DNA of 64,000 nt from Lepas anatifera (taxonomy: Eukaryota; Arthropoda; Thecostraca; Lepadidae), in the NCBI GenBank assembly GCA_034440635.1, contig JAOTON010001356.1:2116501-2180500 (forward strand). The letters are read 5' to 3'. Below the pieces are notes generated by a model. The model did no database searches. It was given only the letters and a program-made list of their open reading frames with translations, and was not told the origin of the DNA. The position numbers and the translations under genes were made by a program. Positions 48,701-54,700 of this stretch are shown here, one piece after another (position 1 is the stretch's first letter; the number at the start of each line of letters is the position of its first letter).

Positions 48701-51700
48701 ATGTTGGATAGTGATCAGCCATTTATACGCACTACGCAGTAATGAATACGTATCGATAGTGCCCACTAATTTTAGGCTAAGTCTGTTTGGAGGTCAAACG
48801 AGGTCAATTATGATACACTGCCCGTACACAAGGGCAATTAAATGGGCGCCGAAAGCGATGGGACGGGGTACCTACGCATCCTCCTGTTGGCCAACCAGGG
48901 GGGGGAACCTCTCCCCAAAATTTTCGGTTCATCATCATTAACCCGCGCCCCACCGGGGGTCCGGCGCCACCTTCGCCCCACCGGGGGGCCATCGATGGCC
49001 CCCCCTCTAACTCCGAAAATATGGGCGTTAGCGCAAATCTGCAAAGTGCAATAGAAAGCTCGCGTGAATTCAGTAAGAAATTACTTCGCATGTTTTAGTG
49101 CTCAGGTCAATGGTTTGACCTCCAGAGGTCAAATTAGGTCAAGATCGGCTATTTTCACTCAAATATGCAATGATTAAGCAAACTGGGCATAACTCTTATG
49201 TCATTAGAGCTATTGAGGCCTGGTAAAGTACATTTGATAGCAAATTGCCAGTACTTTTTCCGCTATGTGGAACGTAAAGACCTCCCGCCAGTGGTTTGAC
49301 CGCCAGAGGTCACCTATTGACCTAATATGACCTGAGGTCACGAAAGGTCAGAAAGTGACCTTGCCGTATATCAAATGAAAGCCAGGGACAAGACAAACAC
49401 GATGGTGTTTGTTTCATCGCTCTAGCTCAATTAGGTCAAAAGTTATTGTCAAAATACTGTTTTTGACCTCTGGTGACCTTGGATGACCTTGGAAAAGTCA
49501 AAGGGCAAATATGACCCCTGGGATCCGTGAAAGGGTGTCCAAAAACGTTGTTCTGAGCAGTCTGAGTATTTGCAATCATTTTTGTGGCTTTTATATCATG
49601 AAATAGCTTTTCCCCATGCTTTTCCAATGGGAGAGGTCGCCTCGTGACCTGACCTCAGGGCACGAAATCGAAAAATCCCGGATATACACCTTGTAGACCC
49701 TGGAGGGGTCATGAAGTGTAGGAAGTGTCAAATCGATCGACTTTGAAATGTAGCTCTTACAGAGCTCTAAAGGTGAAGTAAGGTGACCTTGGTTGACCTC
49801 GTCTGGTGACCTGACCTTGGGTGACCCGGGGTAAAAAATTTCAGGGATGATGGGAAAATGATGCAGTGAGAGGTAGAGCCCTCAACCGCGGTGCTGCGCC
49901 TCTTCGTTTTTCTGTTATCCCGGAAAAACCTTAGGGGGGCCATCGATGGCCCTCTCGGTGGGGCGAGAGTTAATGCTGTCAGGTACCGAATATGCTCACA
50001 ATTCCCCTGCCCCGGTCAGCACCAGCCCGGGTCCGTTCCCCTGTAAAAATTCCGTGGCAGCGCCCTGGGCATTAACATTTTCGCCCATCACTTCTATACC
50101 AAGCAAGATACAACCATGATTGATGCACCATTGTTGTTCTCTCATCAATAATGGTTTTATTTTGTGTCCATCTATGTGAAAAATTGTTAGACCTTATTTT
50201 AGAGACAAATAAAAGGGTTTGCAGCACCTTAAAAAAGACCTCAGAAACAGTTCCGATGTTTCATTTAACTAGAGAAAAATGTTTTCATGTACATACATGC
50301 GTCGTGAAATACTTGTGATTCTTCACCTTGAGGCGCCACAAATCAGATAAATTCCTGTAACATTTCAAATAAATAATTCAAATATTATTCATTGGCAAAA
50401 TTTCCTCAGAAGTGCAGTGGAAAATATCAACCATTGCTAAGATGAGCCCCAATTTTCGCTCCATTGTTGAACATGGTTCTACTCAAAGCAATAGCAATGC
50501 TGTCTCTTGGGAATAACCTTATTTTCTTTGCATGACATCATTCCCATGATAACTATTTCCAAAGCTCTTAATTGATGCATTTTAGCATTAATAATCAGGA
50601 CTGAAAAAGTTTCCAGAATAGTTGCTGATGACCCATTTGGACCAGGACTGGGTACTGAGAAGAACAGTTTGCATTTCAGCAACCTGTTCTTTTGTGGTGG
50701 ACACAATCTCTCTGTGATATTTCTGCTGTATCTCTGTAGCAGTGCTTCCATATTTCATCCATACTAGAGAAAACAAAACGATTCAACTTCCTTATGACAA
50801 AAAATACAAGATATTATCAGAACTTGGATGCATATAATCAGCAGTTAAAAAACATACACACAAACCCTGATAACCCAGTGTGCATCCATCTGTGCAAAAG
50901 ACACAGCTTATTCTATGTTTGGCAGACTTGGATTGGACCATTGTCCTTGCAGTGGAGTCTTCTGGCAAATTGGTAATGGTTTATCACACCTTTGTGCTGT
51001 GCAGGAATGCACATTTATATCCCTTATGGGGTACCAATGCACAGAGATGGATCTAGGATTTTAGTAAGGGGCAGCCCTCTGAGATTGCATGCTGTCAACC
51101 AAAAGAGCACACTTCACCCAAAAGGGTGGATATCATCATCAATCAGTGGGAGAAAACTGTGGTTGGTGTGACTTAAAAATGGTAACAGTGCCATAAATGG
51201 GAATGCTTGACCCATAGATGGGAACACCCATTCTCAATTATGGGAATGCTTGAGACCATTTTCCTTAACAATATTTTAGGCCATGAAACAAACTTTTGTT
51301 CTTTCTACTTGGCTTATTTCCGTTCTTAAAATTTTAGAGGGCATTTATCTTTGAAGCAGAAACAGGAAATCATACTTTATACCCTGCTTCAAATATTGAA
51401 GCTCAACATGTTTATTATGATCATTCACATGTCTTGGTGCATCTGTGTAAATAAAACACTAGTCATATACAAAATCAATTAATAGATACCTAGTGACACA
51501 AAAAAGTTTTTTAATATTTGATTTATATTGCCACTTGAGATAATAATATATACAGACCAAGACATATGGCCATACAGAACATGATGCGAGCCAACCTAGC
51601 ACAACAAAACCTGTTTTCAGCACCTTTAATGCCATTTTTCACAACTTCTAAACTTCAAAGCTTCATCTGTAGCCCCATCATTTGTATTCTAGTAGTGGGA

Positions 51701-54700
51701 GCAGAAGCAAGGTATTTTCTGCCTCACAGACCTGGTTTAATCAGTTTTGGGGTACCCTTTTCCTCAGGCCGCCCTTAATCCTTTCAAACTTACAGGGTCC
51801 TGAACTCGAGTTCAGGGATCCCTTGGACCTGTCACTGCTGTGGCACCTCAAATGAAAGCTCAAGTTATTTTCTGTGCCTACTAAGAGCATCCTTAAAATT
51901 GTCCTTTTCCTCATTTCAGGGACTTTAACACGCGCATTGACGGGGGGCGGGTACCCGCCCCCTCGGGTTTTTCGGAGATAGTAGAAAAACGGCAGCGCGA
52001 AGCGCAGCCATACTTGGTATACCTTTTCCCTCATCATTTTTACAACTTCTGTGAAAATTTTAAGGTTAGGTCATCTCAGGTCAGGTCACCAGTACAGGTC
52101 AAGTGACCCAACCTCAAAAAAAGTTTAAGATAGCATAAGTCGGAGCAGGGTGAACTTATCCGATTGAAACTCATATCACATAATGGCCCCACCGAGTTCT
52201 CTTACATATGTTCCGGTATGTTTGATATCGATGACCTAAGGTCAGGTACGAGGCATGACCTCTCCATTGGAAATACATGGGAAAAATGGTTTTTGCGGTT
52301 AACTCAGTAACGGATGGTGATAGAGCATTTATTTTAGCTGCATTAAACTCACCTGGGCTTTGCGGTTCTAATGATATGCATTTTATATAATTTGACCCTG
52401 ACCTGACCTCAGGTCAGGTCAAATCCTTGATTTGACCTAGCAAGGTCAACTTATAATTCATTCGATTCGGCTTGCTAAGAGGATTCATATAGTTCAAGTC
52501 GTTTTGCTCTATCTTTACTTGTTCAGATGTAATGCCCGAAAAACTGAATTTTACATGTTATCCCTATGACGGGCATGTTTTGACCTCTCGTGACCTTAAA
52601 TGTGACCTGACAAAAAAATGGTTCAAATATTTTCGATGGAGAAGTGGATGGGCAGCCCAACGCCGTTTACTGTTTTTCGCTACCTACCGTGGTTCTCGAG
52701 ATCTTAGGGGCGGGTACCCGCCCCCGTCAATGCGAAGGTGGCTCAGACCCCCGTCAATGCGCGTGTAAATTGTTAAATAACAGGCCTACTTGGTCACCCA
52801 GTTATATGTCCCGCTATAAAGCCCAGTCTGCAAAGTATGGCAGTATGCCAGACAAGTCGCACCGGCCATCTAAAATTCTCGCATCACCAGCCTCCAAAAA
52901 TTCGCACCAATCTGGCACATACCAGGGAAAAATGCACCCATTCCTACCCCTACAATGCAATGCTACCTCAATCATTAGTCAGTTAGTTAAGGAGTCTTTA
53001 CAAGGCCCCCTCCTGTGTCTTAATAGCCATTCAGCCATTATTTGTTTAGTTTAAGAGTCACTAACCTCGCAAGTTCGCACCAGGTTGATAAAATTCGCAC
53101 CAGTCGGTCCTGTCTCCAAGGGCACTCGCACCGACGAGATCTCGTTGAAAATGCCATAATTTGCACACTGGTAGGTATAAGGCAAGAACATGGTGGTATC
53201 AAAATCAGTATACTTGATATGGATAGTCTCATAATAAGGCACCCCAAAAATCATTTAGGAAATCCACGCCCTTGGGAATATGTGACTATACAACAATGTT
53301 TACCATGACATTTTAGCGTGATTGTGGATGGAAAGGGTTTAAACATGCACCACTTGTATTCAAGTTTTTTTTCTTCTGAGACTTTTCGCGGTAAAGCAAA
53401 ACAAGGAAACATCATTGCAAGTAGATTTCAAAACCCACCTAGATTGCACGGACCGTATATGATAAACGCACATCTTGATTTAGCCCCTTATATTTAAGAA
53501 ATTGAACACCAGTCGTCAAAAACGGCGCTCACTGCTTCCAACAAGAATACAAAAATATTAGCGGCAGCCCGCACCGCGCTCGTTCTGAAGGCTGCAGACA
53601 CCGAAAATGTACCAGGGCGACCACCGGCGACCAGGTGACCACGCAAGTCGGCGGTTTCGGCCGACTTGGTCGCCCATTGGTCGCCTATTGAAAAAAATGA
53701 AAATCACCGACTTGGTACCGACTCGTGACAGATTCTAGTACATTCTAGTTTGAACTTAAAAAATAGAACATAAATACGGTACGGGGAGATGGAGATCTAA
53801 AGTACCAGGTGATTTCAGTCGTTTTTCATAAAACTGGAACCAAAAATTGTAATAAGAAGAAACATAACTAGCATAGACTAGCAGCAACTAAGGGCGGTGA
53901 TGATACCAGATGTAATCGGCCAAAGATGCCCCGTTGTAGCCAAGCTGTCTTTCAGAAACGCCAAACAAGCCGGGAAACGAAGGCTAACTTGGCTCTTTGT
54001 CGAACTAGATTCTGCCCATTCTTGGCCAAAGGAACTGGCAGACTTCATCCAATAGATTTTGAAGGGCACTGTATGCTTACGATGACGGGTGGAGACATTG
54101 GAGAGGGTAAGCATATTTAGAAGCAGGAGGGGATGGTGGAAGCTAAAATCATAGGAAAACAGGTGGAATCAGAGCTTGAGACGGTTGCTGGGTCGCCAAC
54201 CAAAAGATGATAGGGTCGCCGACGGCGTAGGTAGATCGGCAAGTTTTTAGACCCCTGAATTAAATTTTCCTATCTCTTAAGCATGCGCACTCTTGCCCAA
54301 TGGTCTACTGCGTACTCTTGCCGGACATGCTCCCTTGGGAAGAAAGTCTTCATAAACATGTTGACATGCGTTTTAGCGTGAGCTCCGGTCCTGGAGCACA
54401 CTCCTAGCTCAGCCTTCTTACTGATGACAGACCGCAATACAATACTTTTGATAATAGAAGCATGGTCTACAAGTTTACCCAGTTAAGAAATATTACTTCA
54501 AGGGTGCCCAAAAATTTATTTTGCTCTGTACTCCCGCGGAAAGAACAGGAACACGCTGAATTCTGGTGTGCAGCCTAGGCACTGATCCTGCTTTTTTATA
54601 CCAGGGTATCCACCATCTTAGTGGTTGCTAAGTAACCAAAACAGCTGCTGCGTACTCTTATCTCCTGCGTACTCTTACCCGCCCTTACCCTACTACTATT

